55,750 nucleotides of DNA from Candidatus Jacksonbacteria bacterium RIFCSPLOWO2_02_FULL_44_20 (GCA_001818155.1 MHJU01000009.1:1-55750), one strand, 5' to 3'. Positions 8,603 through 16,987 are shown, numbered from the stretch's first letter. Translations and numbers: made by a program. Notes: generated by a model not told the origin, from the sequence alone.

Positions 8603-8632
8603 AGTATAAATGAGGAGATAAAAAAAGTCCAA
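8603..8632 (-). promoter_or_regulatory. Putative guaB promoter
   Basis: Read on the minus strand, TTGGAC (8632-8627) and TATACT (8608-8603) are 18 bases apart. The expected start is near 8596, giving a leader of about 10 bases for guaB. It interlocks with the guaA promoter on the other strand, so the two genes may compete for polymerase. Confidence 0.45.
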
Positions 8633-10455
8633 TGATGAAAGACTCTATAACTCACAAGCATATCGCGATTCTTGACTTCGGCTCGCAATATACGCATCTT
8701 ATCTCGCGGCGGCTAAGGGATGCGCGGGTATTTTCAAAAATTTATCCCCACGATACGCCGGCAAAAACGCTTGCTTCCGAACGTCCGATCGGAGTCATCC
8801 TTTCAGGAGGTCCAAAGAGCGTGTATGAAGCCGATGCTCCGTCCTACGACGCGAAACTATTTGAACTCGGGATTCCAATCCTTGGCATCTGCTACGGACA
8901 ACAGCTCATTGCGCGCCAGTTTGAAGGGGAGGTGAAACATGGGAAGGTGAGGGAGTACGGATTTGCCAAATTCAAAATTAAAATTGAAAAATCAAAATTA
9001 TTTCACGATATTGCAGATGTTCTTGATGTCTGGATGTCGCATGGAGATATAGTAACAAAATTACCGGCAGGATTTACAGTAACAGGCGCAACAAAAAATT
9101 GTCCGATTGCGGCGATGGCGGATACTCAAAGAAATATATACGGACTCCAGTTTCACCCGGAAGTGCACCACACAAAAGATGACGACAACATATTACGAAA
9201 TTTTGCATTCAAAATCTGCAAAGCAGAAAAAGATTGGCAAATAGGCGACATTATTGGCGATATTCTTACAGAAATTAAAATACATGTCCGAACAAAAAAA
9301 GTGTTCATGCTTGTTTCAGGCGGCGTGGATTCTACTGTGGCATTTGCCCTTCTGCAAAAGGCTCTTGGTGAAAAAAATGTGATAGGAGTGCATATTGACA
9401 GCGGCCTTATGCGTAAAGATGAATCGCAAAAAATTCTCTCTGACCTCAACAATGCAGGGCTTACAAATATCAACCGCGTTGATGCAGAAGATAGATTTTT
9501 AAAACAGCTCAAAAATATCCGTGATCCGGAGGAAAAAAGGGTGATAATAGGTGAGACCTACATGGACGCGGCGGAAGCATGGCTCTCTGAAAATCAAGGC
9601 GACATACTTCAAAGCGAGAAATGGCTTATCGGCCAAGGAACGATCTATCCTGATACGATTGAATCAGGCGGAACGCTAAAGGCTGACAAAATTAAAACGC
9701 ACCATAACCGAGTTCAAAGAATTCTGACAATGATTGAGCGCGGAAAAATTATTGAGCCGCTAAAAAATCTCTACAAAGACGAGGTGCGGGAAATCGGCGC
9801 AAAGCTTGGTCTGCCGAAAAAACTTCTCTCTCGCCATCCGTTCCCGGGGCCCGGCCTTGCGGTGATGATTATGTGTTCGCAAGCGCGCCTGTATATTCCG
9901 AAAATAGCGCTCCCCAAAGACACAACAATACTCCCGATTCAAAGCACAGGAATTCAGGGAGATAACCGTACTTATGCCTACCCGCTTGCGGTGTGGAAAA
10001 CTTGGAATTTTGAACGTATGTCCAGATTTGCAACAGAGTTCACAAATCATCATAAAAAAATTAATCGCGTAGTGCAGGTAGTCTGGGCAAAAAAAAATCA
10101 AGAAGAGAAGACACACCCTAACTTCAGCCACACGCCGGGGCTATTCGTAACTAAAGATCGACTGGAATTACTGCAAAAAATTCACGAGCGCGTTACGAGA
10201 ATCGTCAAAGATGAGCGACTGTACGATAAAATCTGGGAATTCCCGATTATACTTTTGCCGATCGGCCTTACAAAAAACGGGCAATCGGTTGTGCTACGCC
10301 CGATCTCATCAAAAGAGGCAATGACCGTAAACGCCTATTCGTTGCCTCGCGCGACAGTGCAAAGCATAGTTTACGCGATCAGGCAATTTGATGAAATAGA
10401 GGCGATTTTTTATGACGTGACAGACAAACCGCCGGCGACAATTCAGTGGGAATAA
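8632..10455 (+). CDS. guaA: GMP synthase (glutamine-hydrolysing), long form
   Basis: Converts XMP to GMP with glutamine and ATP. The N-terminal class I glutamine amidotransferase shows the nucleophile in GICYGQQL and the histidine/glutamate pair in FHPEVHHT. The ATP-pyrophosphatase domain follows with the P-loop LVSGGVDSTVA, then the C-terminal dimerisation domain with RHPFPGPGLAV and a final ATIQWE. At 607 residues it is about 80-90 longer than E. coli GuaA; the extra length is mostly in the dimerisation domain after GPGLAV, as in long forms. ATG codons at 8632 and 8635 are both possible. GAGGAG lies upstream. Confidence 0.95.
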   Translation: MMKDSITHKHIAILDFGSQYTHLISRRLRDARVFSKIYPHDTPAKTLASERPIGVILSGGPKSVYEADAPSYDAKLFELGIPILGICYGQQLIARQFEGEVKHGKVREYGFAKFKIKIEKSKLFHDIADVLDVWMSHGDIVTKLPAGFTVTGATKNCPIAAMADTQRNIYGLQFHPEVHHTKDDDNILRNFAFKICKAEKDWQIGDIIGDILTEIKIHVRTKKVFMLVSGGVDSTVAFALLQKALGEKNVIGVHIDSGLMRKDESQKILSDLNNAGLTNINRVDAEDRFLKQLKNIRDPEEKRVIIGETYMDAAEAWLSENQGDILQSEKWLIGQGTIYPDTIESGGTLKADKIKTHHNRVQRILTMIERGKIIEPLKNLYKDEVREIGAKLGLPKKLLSRHPFPGPGLAVMIMCSQARLYIPKIALPKDTTILPIQSTGIQGDNRTYAYPLAVWKTWNFERMSRFATEFTNHHKKINRVVQVVWAKKNQEEKTHPNFSHTPGLFVTKDRLELLQKIHERVTRIVKDERLYDKIWEFPIILLPIGLTKNGQSVVLRPISSKEAMTVNAYSLPRATVQSIVYAIRQFDEIEAIFYDVTDKPPATIQWE

Positions 10456-10470
10456 CTTACATTCTTTACG

Positions 10471-10499
10471 TTGACGGTATTTGGGAAGTAGTATACCCT
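10471..10499 (+). promoter_or_regulatory. Possible promoter for the LOG-family gene
   Basis: TTGACG at 10471-10476 is followed by TACCCT at 10494-10499 (17-base spacer) or by TATACC at 10492-10497 (15). It lies just after the guaA stop and about 33 bases before the ATG at 10532. The -10 match is poor. Confidence 0.35.
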
Positions 10500-10531
10500 A
10501 CACTACATTACAATACATTACGACGACCTAT

Positions 10532-11242
10532 ATGCCAACACACAAGAAACCATCAACCGATCCGTTTGCGAAACGGATGCCGCCCCCGACCTCTGGATTT
10601 GATTTCAAAGAAAACCCGACATGGCGTATTTTCCGTATCATGAGCGAATTTGTTGATGGATTTCAATTCATCAGCGAACTCAAAAAAGAGGTTACATTTT
10701 TCGGTTCTGCGCGTCTTTCCGAGGGCAATAAATACTACGCTCTCTCTCGCGAACTCGCGCGCCGCCTTTCAGAGGATGGATTCACGATTATCACAGGAGG
10801 AGGTCCAGGCATTATGGAAGCCGGTAACCGCGGCGCTCGCGAGGGAAAAAAGGGCGAATCGATCGGGTTAAATATACAGCTTCCAAAAGAACAGAGAGAA
10901 AATCCGTATCTTTCGCGAGGTATAGGTTTTCACTACTTTTTTACTCGTAAAGTCATGCTCTCCGCGTCAGCTCAAGCTTACGTGTTTTTCCCTGGAGGAT
11001 TTGGCACTCTTGATGAATTTTTTGAAATAATCACGCTTATCCAAACAAAAAAAATTTCAGGCGCTGTGCCGGTTATTGCGATGGGCGCGGAATTTTGGCA
11101 ACCGCTTGACGACTGGATACATAAATTTATGTGCGAATGGGGGATGACTTCAAAAACAGACCCGAAAATTTATAGAATTACCGATTCAGTTGATGAGGCA
11201 TTAAAAATCGTTTCGCAATCAGAAGAGCGACACTTTTTTTGA
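10532..11242 (+). CDS. LOG-family protein (TIGR00730-type)
   Basis: A 236-residue Rossmann-fold protein of the LOG family, often misnamed lysine decarboxylase. Known members hydrolyse nucleoside monophosphates to base and ribose phosphate, as in cytokinin activation. The diagnostic PGGFGTLDE motif is present, preceded by the catalytic-arginine segment FTRKVMLSASA; an earlier nucleotide-binding stretch is TGGGPGIMEAGNRGA. The ATG at 10532 was chosen over an in-frame TTG at 10481, which lies within the likely promoter. Four bases separate it from the flavin reductase gene, suggesting an operon. Its physiological substrate is unknown. Confidence 0.85.
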   Translation: MPTHKKPSTDPFAKRMPPPTSGFDFKENPTWRIFRIMSEFVDGFQFISELKKEVTFFGSARLSEGNKYYALSRELARRLSEDGFTIITGGGPGIMEAGNRGAREGKKGESIGLNIQLPKEQRENPYLSRGIGFHYFFTRKVMLSASAQAYVFFPGGFGTLDEFFEIITLIQTKKISGAVPVIAMGAEFWQPLDDWIHKFMCEWGMTSKTDPKIYRITDSVDEALKIVSQSEERHFF

Positions 11243-11246
11243 ACCA

Positions 11247-11963
11247 ATGTCTGTTACACCGATCTATCCGTACAAAATTCAAAAAATTACACAAGAAACT
11301 CATACTACTATCATTTGGGAAGTTGTTCCGGAAAATGGAGATATACCGCATTATGAACCGGGACAGTTTGCAATGATTCATCTCTACAATCCTGACGGAA
11401 CTGTACAGCAAAAAAAAGCCTACTCCATGTCATCTTCGCCGAAGGGAAAAAAATTTCTTGAATTCGGCATCAAAATTCACGGCGATTTCACGCAAAAAAT
11501 GGCAACCCTGCAAAAAAATGATTTAATCGGAGTGCAGTCTCCGTTCGGAAATTTCATCTATAAGCCAAAAATTCATAACAATCTTGTAATTTTCGCTGGC
11601 GGAATAGGAATTACACCTTTTGTCTCAATGATGCGGTTTGCTACATATGACGCGCCGGAAAATAGGATTCTAATGTTTTACTGCAATCAAACAGAGCAAG
11701 ATATAGCTTACAAAAAAACACTTGATGATCTTTGCCAAAAAAATTCTAACATAAAAATTGTCTATTCTGTTGATCGCTCACTTGCCGAACGCACAATGTA
11801 TGAAACAGGATTTCTAAGCGCAGAGCGCGTCATTAAATATGTTACGGATTTTACCGGAAAATACTTTTTTCTTTGCGGACCTATTCCATTTATGAAATCG
11901 GTCAGGGAAATTTTACGCATAAAAAACGTGCCGGATGAACGAATCAAACAAGAAGTTTTTTAG
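11247..11963 (+). CDS. Ferredoxin/flavodoxin reductase-like FAD/NAD(P) oxidoreductase
   Basis: A 238-residue protein with the two-domain ferredoxin-NADP reductase fold. The N-terminal FAD barrel carries EPGQFAMIHL and the flavin-contact motif KAYSMSSS (usual RxYS). The C-terminal NAD(P) domain begins with FAGGIGITPFVSMM and ends with FFLCGPIPFMKSV. No 2Fe-2S cluster cysteines are present, so it resembles stand-alone flavin reductases rather than PyrK or multi-component oxygenase reductases. The electron acceptor cannot be told from sequence. It overlaps the next gene by 29 bases if that gene starts at 11935. Confidence 0.85.
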   Translation: MSVTPIYPYKIQKITQETHTTIIWEVVPENGDIPHYEPGQFAMIHLYNPDGTVQQKKAYSMSSSPKGKKFLEFGIKIHGDFTQKMATLQKNDLIGVQSPFGNFIYKPKIHNNLVIFAGGIGITPFVSMMRFATYDAPENRILMFYCNQTEQDIAYKKTLDDLCQKNSNIKIVYSVDRSLAERTMYETGFLSAERVIKYVTDFTGKYFFLCGPIPFMKSVREILRIKNVPDERIKQEVF

Positions 11964-12984
11964 AATAACCTCTCCACAAATGGAGGACAAGCGCTATTGG
12001 CTAAAGAATCGTTTACTCATCAACCTAGGCTTTGTGCCTAAGTTGTTTGGTTATACGGATCGTCACCTATATCTCCTGACAAACGGAAAACTGAAAGAAT
12101 ATACAAGCGGCGTGGAATACTATTTCGGAATCACCCTCAAAGGAACGGAAACTAAGCCGGAGCAGTTTCCGCGCGCTCTCACTGAAAACGGCGTCATCCG
12201 CGCCATTCACGCTCCGTTTAGCAAAGACTCGTACCCATACCCATTTCTGCGCAGAATAAAAAAAATAGGAATAAAAACGTTATATCAGTATATCCGATAT
12301 CGCATTATCGCGAGGGCGGACGGAAACGCATGGCATCGCCTCCCGAAAGCGATTGAGATCGCGTCCTCAATCGGCGCGGAGAAAATCACGATCCACGCGA
12401 TTGATATAATTCTCGCTCCGCATGCTAGGCGGCTTTTCCGCGAATTGAACACTTTGGGGAAAAAACGCCGCCTCATGATCTCTCTTGAAAACGTCCCGCG
12501 ATATCCCTCTGATCAAAAATCAGATAAGAGCGAATGGCGAATAGCGCATCATCCTGTAGAACTTATTGAGTATCTAAAAAAGAATCGCTTAGACGCGATG
12601 AAACTAACAGTAGATACAGCTCACCTTGCGGCGTCCGGTTACGACGTTCATGAGATGTGGAAAAAAATTAAGCAATTTACAGGCCACGACATAAATAGCG
12701 CAATTTCACATTTTCATTTGGCTGACTATGACGCGGAGAATGATTTTGACGCGGCAAGGCTCGGAGATGGAGTGATCGGGCTTGAAACCTTTCGCGCGCT
12801 AATTAACGACTTATATCATCTACACTACAATGGCACCATAAGCATTGAGGTCGCGCCTTTGTATTTTCAAAAGAAAATAAAGCTCATCTCTCATGCGCTG
12901 AAACGAGTGATTATGCCCTCTGAAGTTAATTTGCTGGAGGAAGAGGAGTATTTGTTGGGGATGATTCAAGAACTTTTGGACTAA
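11935..12984 (+). CDS. TIM-barrel endonuclease IV / sugar isomerase-like protein
   Basis: A 349-residue member of the xylose isomerase-like TIM-barrel superfamily (AP endonuclease family 2). Likely metal ligands are visible in order: TIHAID, SLENVPR, VDTAHLA, SHFHLADY and SIEVAP. Divalent-metal chemistry is therefore expected, but whether it acts on abasic DNA or a sugar phosphate cannot be decided. The first 16 residues overlap the previous gene; an in-frame ATG at 11980 would avoid the overlap and is equally plausible. Two bases after its stop comes mnmA. Confidence 0.8.
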   Translation: MNESNKKFFRITSPQMEDKRYWLKNRLLINLGFVPKLFGYTDRHLYLLTNGKLKEYTSGVEYYFGITLKGTETKPEQFPRALTENGVIRAIHAPFSKDSYPYPFLRRIKKIGIKTLYQYIRYRIIARADGNAWHRLPKAIEIASSIGAEKITIHAIDIILAPHARRLFRELNTLGKKRRLMISLENVPRYPSDQKSDKSEWRIAHHPVELIEYLKKNRLDAMKLTVDTAHLAASGYDVHEMWKKIKQFTGHDINSAISHFHLADYDAENDFDAARLGDGVIGLETFRALINDLYHLHYNGTISIEVAPLYFQKKIKLISHALKRVIMPSEVNLLEEEEYLLGMIQELLD

Positions 12985-12986
12985 AA

Positions 12987-14075
12987 ATGAATAAAATCTT
13001 AAACGCGCGCAAAAGGGTTATGGTCGCGCTTTCTGGAGGAGTAGACTCATCAGTTGCGGCGTATCTTCTCAAAAAACAAGGTTTTCATGTGGAAGGCGTC
13101 TATATTCATGTGTGGTCGGCAGAAGATTACTTGAGCGACTGCCCATGGCAAGAGGATATTAAAATTGCGGCAGAGGCGGCAGAGGTTATAGGAATACGAT
13201 TTCGCTCTATTCACCTAGAAGATGAATACAAAAGCCGGGTTGTGGAATATATGGTAGAAGGGTACAGCGCCGGCGTAACGCCAAATCCAGACGTAATGTG
13301 CAATCAGGAAATCAAATTCGGCGTGTTTTTGAAATGGGCTATGCAAGAAGGAGCCGAGTATGTGGCTACAGGGCACTATGCGAGGAATGAATTAGGGATT
13401 ACGGATTACGAATTACGAAAAGGTCTTGATAAAAATAAAGATCAATCCTATTTTCTCTACACACTCACACAAGATAAATTAGCAAAAATTTTATTTCCAA
13501 TAGGAGAATATACAAAACCAACTGTGCGGAAAATTGCAAAAAAAGCATTGCTTCCAAACTGGAATCGCAAGGACTCGCAGGGCATTTGCTTTATCGGCAA
13601 AGTGGAATTGCCAAAATTTTTACAGAACTATATAAAACCGAAAAAAGGCGATATTATTACAACTGACGGCGAAAAAATAGGAGAACATAATGGAATATTT
13701 TACTACACTATAGGTCAGAGACACGGTTTACATTTAGGATCCAAAACCGGTTCTGAAGTCTATTACATAAGAGAAAAGAGGCTCAAGGATAATGTAATTG
13801 TCGTTGCAAAAGGAGAAAACAACCCTCTCTTGTATTCAAAGAAAATTACCGCGATAAACGTAAACTGGATTTCAGGCGAGGAGCCAGAGTTTCCTCTTGC
13901 GGCTCTCGCAAAAATTCGCTATCGTCAGAGTGAGGAGATATGTAAGATAGAAAAAATTGACGATAAGCGTTACCGTGTCATTTTTGCAAAACCACAGTTT
14001 GCAGTCGCTCCCGGACAGTCAATTGTGTTTTATAAGAAGGAAAAGTGTTTAGGAGGAGGGATAATGGAAAGTTAA
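12987..14075 (+). CDS. mnmA: tRNA-specific 2-thiouridylase
   Basis: Adenylates and thiolates U34 of tRNAs for Lys, Glu and Gln. The 362-residue enzyme has the PP-loop VALSGGVDSSVAAYLL near the N-terminus, the first catalytic cysteine in TPNPDVMCNQEIKFG, ATGHYAR, KDQSYFLY and the second cysteine in SQGICFIG. The C-terminal part forms the usual beta-barrel domains. A 7-bp repeat at 13391-13418 encodes LGITDYEL in the loop between GHYAR and KDQSYF. The gene is tightly packed between the TIM-barrel gene (2 bases) and the yqeY-like gene (6 bases). Confidence 0.96.
   Translation: MNKILNARKRVMVALSGGVDSSVAAYLLKKQGFHVEGVYIHVWSAEDYLSDCPWQEDIKIAAEAAEVIGIRFRSIHLEDEYKSRVVEYMVEGYSAGVTPNPDVMCNQEIKFGVFLKWAMQEGAEYVATGHYARNELGITDYELRKGLDKNKDQSYFLYTLTQDKLAKILFPIGEYTKPTVRKIAKKALLPNWNRKDSQGICFIGKVELPKFLQNYIKPKKGDIITTDGEKIGEHNGIFYYTIGQRHGLHLGSKTGSEVYYIREKRLKDNVIVVAKGENNPLLYSKKITAINVNWISGEEPEFPLAALAKIRYRQSEEICKIEKIDDKRYRVIFAKPQFAVAPGQSIVFYKKEKCLGGGIMES
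13391..13418 (+). repeat. In-frame 7-bp repeat within mnmA
   Basis: Four 7-base units: ATTAGGG, ATTACGG, ATTACGA, ATTACGA. They encode part of a loop between the conserved GHYAR and KDQSYF motifs, a variable region of the family. Confidence 0.75.
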
Positions 14076-14081
14076 AATTTT

Positions 14082-14531
14082 ATGTCTCTAAAACTTACAA
14101 TTCAAGACCAGTTAAAAACATCTCTTAAAACTAAAGATGCAACACGCGTTCTAGTGTTGCGCATGCTCATCTCTGCAATCAAAAACGAAGAAATAGCGCA
14201 AGTGAAACGAGAAGAGGGCTTAAGCGATGAGGAAATTACCGCGGTTATTGCGCGGCAAATAAAACAGCGCAAGGACTCTATAGAACAATTTATAAAAGGA
14301 GAGCGAATGGACCTTGCGGAAAAGGAACAAAAAGAATTAAGCATCTTGCAGACATTTATGCCAGAGCAAATGAGCGATGAAAAAATTCGCTCAATCGCGC
14401 GTGAAATAATCGCTGGCGGAAAATCCGGCTTTGGCGCTGTAATGAGCGCCGTGATGCAACAGGTAAAGGGAAAAACTGACGGTGGAGTAGTAAAAAAAAT
14501 CGTGGAAGAAACATTGACATCCCAGGATTGA
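14082..14531 (+). CDS. GatB/YqeY domain protein
   Basis: A 149-residue, mostly helical protein matching the YqeY family, which corresponds to the tRNA-binding tail of GatB. The pattern is complete: an N-terminal helix with RVLVLRMLISAIKNEEI, the hinge ARQIKQRKDSIEQF, LQTFMPEQMSDEKI, then the C-terminal GFGAVMSAVMQQVKGKTDGG. The family has been suggested to help tRNA-dependent amidation, but its exact role is unsettled. It is the last gene of the run starting at guaA or the LOG gene; a separate promoter follows. Confidence 0.88.
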   Translation: MSLKLTIQDQLKTSLKTKDATRVLVLRMLISAIKNEEIAQVKREEGLSDEEITAVIARQIKQRKDSIEQFIKGERMDLAEKEQKELSILQTFMPEQMSDEKIRSIAREIIAGGKSGFGAVMSAVMQQVKGKTDGGVVKKIVEETLTSQD

Positions 14532-14533
14532 TA

Positions 14534-14561
14534 TTGACTTAGACAAGAGACGTATTATAAT
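14534..14561 (+). promoter_or_regulatory. Promoter of the coiled-coil gene
   Basis: TTGACT at 14534-14539 and a perfect TATAAT at 14556-14561, spacer 16. The start codon is at 14577, so a transcript starting near 14568 would have only about 9 untranslated bases and no Shine-Dalgarno sequence. Confidence 0.75.
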
Positions 14562-14576
14562 AACTCTGCAAAAAAT

Positions 14577-15023
14577 ATGAATGATCAAGATCTAAAACAA
14601 ATCAAAAAAATAATGCATGAGACTATTGATGAAACAGTCATGCCGCTTATGGATACGGTAATGAATACGGTCGCAGAAATTAAAACTGACGTTGCAGGAT
14701 TAAAGAGCGACGTTGCAGGATTAAAGAGCGACGTTGCAGGATTAAAGAGCGACGTTGCAGGATTAAAGAGCGACGTTGCAGGATTAAAGAGCGATATGAC
14801 AGAACTGAAAACCAAAGTCGGAGTTCTCCAAACTCGTTATCCTGATAAGGCCTATCTTGACGACCGGATAAACGATTTGCGCGGCATCATCGTACAAGGA
14901 AGGAAGCAAGACGGCGCGCGTTTAGATAAACTAATCGCTATTCAGCAGAAAAAGAAATACCTCACAGACGCGGACGTTCAAGAATTAGAAAGATTGCGGA
15001 CATTTGCTCCGTTGCCTGTCTAG
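14577..15023 (+). CDS. Coiled-coil protein with a 21-bp repeat
   Basis: A 148-residue soluble protein of unknown function. Residues 38-72 are perfect heptads DVAGLKS, repeated five times and flanked by diverged copies (TDVAEIK-like before, DMTELKTKVGVL after), so a long parallel coiled coil is expected. The C-terminal third (about 85-148) is charged and helical. Similar small coiled-coil proteins occur widely in Patescibacteria without a known role. It has its own promoter and a near-leaderless start, and ends 6 bases from the end of rarA on the other strand. Confidence 0.75.
   Translation: MNDQDLKQIKKIMHETIDETVMPLMDTVMNTVAEIKTDVAGLKSDVAGLKSDVAGLKSDVAGLKSDVAGLKSDMTELKTKVGVLQTRYPDKAYLDDRINDLRGIIVQGRKQDGARLDKLIAIQQKKKYLTDADVQELERLRTFAPLPV
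14688..14792 (+). repeat. Five perfect 21-bp tandem repeats
   Basis: The unit GACGTTGCAGGATTAAAGAG plus a final C is repeated five times without a mismatch. Each unit encodes one heptad of the coiled coil (DVAGLKS). Perfect identity at the DNA level suggests recent expansion by slippage or recombination. Confidence 0.95.
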
Positions 15024-15029
15024 CACAGT

Positions 15030-16214
15030 TCAGAGTACAAACTTTTTTCCTACAATTTCTGATGGCAAAAAATCTTGCGGAGCAGATGGGTTATTGTGGG
15101 TATAAATGTAATTCTTGCCATAGCCGAGATCTGTCATAAGAGAAGTTGACGCGTTGCGCAGATGAAGCGGTACCGGTAAAGTGCCGCTTTTTTGTACCTC
15201 TTCGCGCGCGGCTCCAATTGCGAGTTTGGCAAGGTTTGACTTAGGCGCTTTTGCCAGATAAATCGCTGTTTGCGAAAGAATAAGCTCTGACTCTGGCCAG
15301 CCAATTTTTCGCACCGCGTCAAAGCACGTGTTTGCAACAACTAAAGCTGTCGGCAAGGCGTTTCCAATATCTTCGGAAGCAAAAATTAACATGCGCCGCG
15401 CGATAAATTCTGGATCCTCTCCGCCTTCTATCATACGGGCAAGATAATAAACAGCGGCGTTTGCATCGCTTCCGCGCATTGATTTTATAAACGCTGAAAT
15501 TATATTATAGTGTTCTTCGCCCGCTTTATCGTAAAGTAAATTTGTCTTATCAAAAATCTCTTTGATAATCTCTTTTGTGACGTTTTCTCCTTTTACTGAA
15601 TGCGAGGAAAGCTCAAGCGCGTTTAAGGCAACACGCGCATCCCCGCCGGAAAACTGCGCAATAAGTTCAAGCTCATTTCTGCCAATTGAAATTTTTTCTT
15701 TTTGTGAAGCGCGTTCTAAAATCTCTACAATAACCTCTTTTGATATTGCTTCAAAAAGAAGAACCTTCACGCGCGAGAGGAGCGCCGAAATCACTTCAAA
15801 CGACGGATTTTCTGTAGTTGCGCCGATAAAAGTTACAGTGCCGTTTTCAACATAAGGAAGAAGCGCATCCTGCTGTTTTTTATTCCAGCGATGAATTTCA
15901 TCTATAAAAAGCACGGTCTGTTTTTGGTAAATTTTATTTTCAACAGCGCGATTTATAGCGACGCGAAATTCTTTCAATCCAGAAACTGCCGCTTCAAGCG
16001 TTACAAAATCCGCGCTGATTTCTGCGGCAAGCAATCGCGCAATCGTTGTTTTCCCGCACCCTGGAGGTCCCCAAAAAATTAAAGAGGGAAGATGCCCCTC
16101 TTTTAATGATTTTATGATTGCTGAAGATCTGCCAAAAAACTGTTCCTGCCCGAGAACGTCGCTTAATTTCTGCGGCCGCATACGATCGGCAAGCGGAGGT
16201 AAAAATAATCGCAT
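15030..16214 (-). CDS. rarA: Replication-associated recombination protein A
   Basis: A 394-residue AAA+ ATPase of the RarA/MgsA (WRNIP1) family, acting at stalled forks and on single-strand gaps. It opens with RPQKLSDVLGQEQFFG, then the Walker A WGPPGCGKTTIARLL, Walker B LFIDEIHRWNKKQQDALLP and the sensor-1 FIGATTENPSFEV. The C-terminal half contains the tetramerisation region with RGSDANAAVYYLARMIEGGEDP. Its length is slightly under E. coli RarA (447). The ATG at 16214 lies about 10 bases from its promoter, implying a leaderless message. Confidence 0.95.
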   Translation of the reverse strand: MRLFLPPLADRMRPQKLSDVLGQEQFFGRSSAIIKSLKEGHLPSLIFWGPPGCGKTTIARLLAAEISADFVTLEAAVSGLKEFRVAINRAVENKIYQKQTVLFIDEIHRWNKKQQDALLPYVENGTVTFIGATTENPSFEVISALLSRVKVLLFEAISKEVIVEILERASQKEKISIGRNELELIAQFSGGDARVALNALELSSHSVKGENVTKEIIKEIFDKTNLLYDKAGEEHYNIISAFIKSMRGSDANAAVYYLARMIEGGEDPEFIARRMLIFASEDIGNALPTALVVANTCFDAVRKIGWPESELILSQTAIYLAKAPKSNLAKLAIGAAREEVQKSGTLPVPLHLRNASTSLMTDLGYGKNYIYTHNNPSAPQDFLPSEIVGKKFVL

Positions 16215-16223
16215 AGCTCTAGC

Positions 16224-16252
16224 ATCTTATCAAAAAAGTCACACGCGGTAAA
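16224..16252 (-). promoter_or_regulatory. Promoter of rarA
   Basis: On the minus strand TTTACC (16252-16247) and TAAGAT (16229-16224) are 17 bases apart. The ATG lies at 16214, so transcription would begin within a few bases of the start codon. Confidence 0.6.
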
Positions 16253-16280
16253 GCGCAAAATGGCTTTAATCTGGAACATA

Positions 16281-16309
16281 TTGCTACGCTCGTCTCTACC
16301 CTGTACAAT
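16281..16309 (+). promoter_or_regulatory. Promoter of the L,D-transpeptidase gene
   Basis: TTGCTA at 16281-16286 and TACAAT at 16304-16309 with a 17-base spacer. The start codon at 16322 is about 6 bases after the expected transcription start, so the mRNA is probably almost leaderless. Confidence 0.65.
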
Positions 16310-16321
16310 ACGTATTATTAC

Positions 16322-16909
16322 ATGTCAAGATTACTGATTTTACTGCTTTTAATATATCTTGCCACGCCGACAAAACTCACGGCCCAAACGGAAAACACGG
16401 ACTCCGACGGCGATAAATTGTGGGATCACGAGGAAGTAAAATGGGGCACTGATCCGCACAATCCTGATTCTGACGGAGACGGATATAAAGACAAGGTGGA
16501 AATCATCAATGGATACGATCCGCTCGGATCCGGGCGCCTTCCAAAATGGATCCGCATAGACCTTTCGGAGCAGAGCTTGAGTTACGGATATGGCCCGAAG
16601 GCGGTTGATACGTTCATCGTCTCAACCGGCAAGCGCGGGTTCAAAACGCCAACCGGAGAATTTTCAGTGCTCTACAAACATGAGAAAAAATGGTCTGCGA
16701 CATACAAACTTTGGATGCCATATTGGATGTCGTTTACCTACCAAGGACATGGCATTCATGAATTGCCGTATTGGCCAAACGGATACAGAGAAGGCGCGAA
16801 CCATCTTGGAATTCCGGTTTCTCACGGATGCGTTCGGTTGGGAATCGGCCCTGCTCAAAAACTGTACGATTGGGCGGAGGCGGGGACAAAAATAGTAGTA
16901 ATGGAATGA
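16322..16909 (+). CDS. Secreted L,D-transpeptidase (YkuD) with calcium-binding repeats
   Basis: A 195-residue exported protein. Residues 1-21 are a signal peptide (LLILLLLIYLATPT). They are followed by two thrombospondin type 3/dockerin-like aspartate-rich repeats, DSDGDKLWDHEE and DSDGDGYKDKVE, which normally bind calcium. The rest is the YkuD catalytic domain, with HGIHELP and the active-site SHGCVRLG (histidine and cysteine). Such enzymes make 3-3 peptidoglycan cross-links or attach proteins to the wall. The combination of a calcium module and a transpeptidase suggests a wall-associated enzyme. The gene has its own promoter. Confidence 0.92.
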   Translation: MSRLLILLLLIYLATPTKLTAQTENTDSDGDKLWDHEEVKWGTDPHNPDSDGDGYKDKVEIINGYDPLGSGRLPKWIRIDLSEQSLSYGYGPKAVDTFIVSTGKRGFKTPTGEFSVLYKHEKKWSATYKLWMPYWMSFTYQGHGIHELPYWPNGYREGANHLGIPVSHGCVRLGIGPAQKLYDWAEAGTKIVVME

Positions 16910-16941
16910 AATACAAGGCAACCTGTCTGCCGTCAAGCAGA

Positions 16942-16970
16942 TTGGAATTTTTTTGGAAACTTGCTATAGT
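16942..16970 (+). promoter_or_regulatory. Promoter upstream of the small ORF and alaS
   Basis: TTGGAA at 16942-16947 and TATAGT at 16965-16970 with a 17-base spacer. The expected transcript starts near 16977, about 11 bases before the ATG of a 36-codon ORF that overlaps alaS. Confidence 0.65.
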
Positions 16971-16987
16971 GCACTGCAAGGTTTGCA

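Noticed and set aside
8587-8697. Longer N-terminus for guaB.
   Set aside because: It would overlap guaA and adds residues unlike any IMP dehydrogenase; the family start is at 8586.
8979-9000. A-rich, loosely 7-periodic stretch in guaA.
   Set aside because: The encoded KFKIKIEKSKLF fits the normal length of GMP synthase at that place, so no insertion is supported.
14688-14792. Could the five repeats be a CRISPR array?
   Set aside because: The units are directly adjacent with no spacers and encode coiled-coil heptads.
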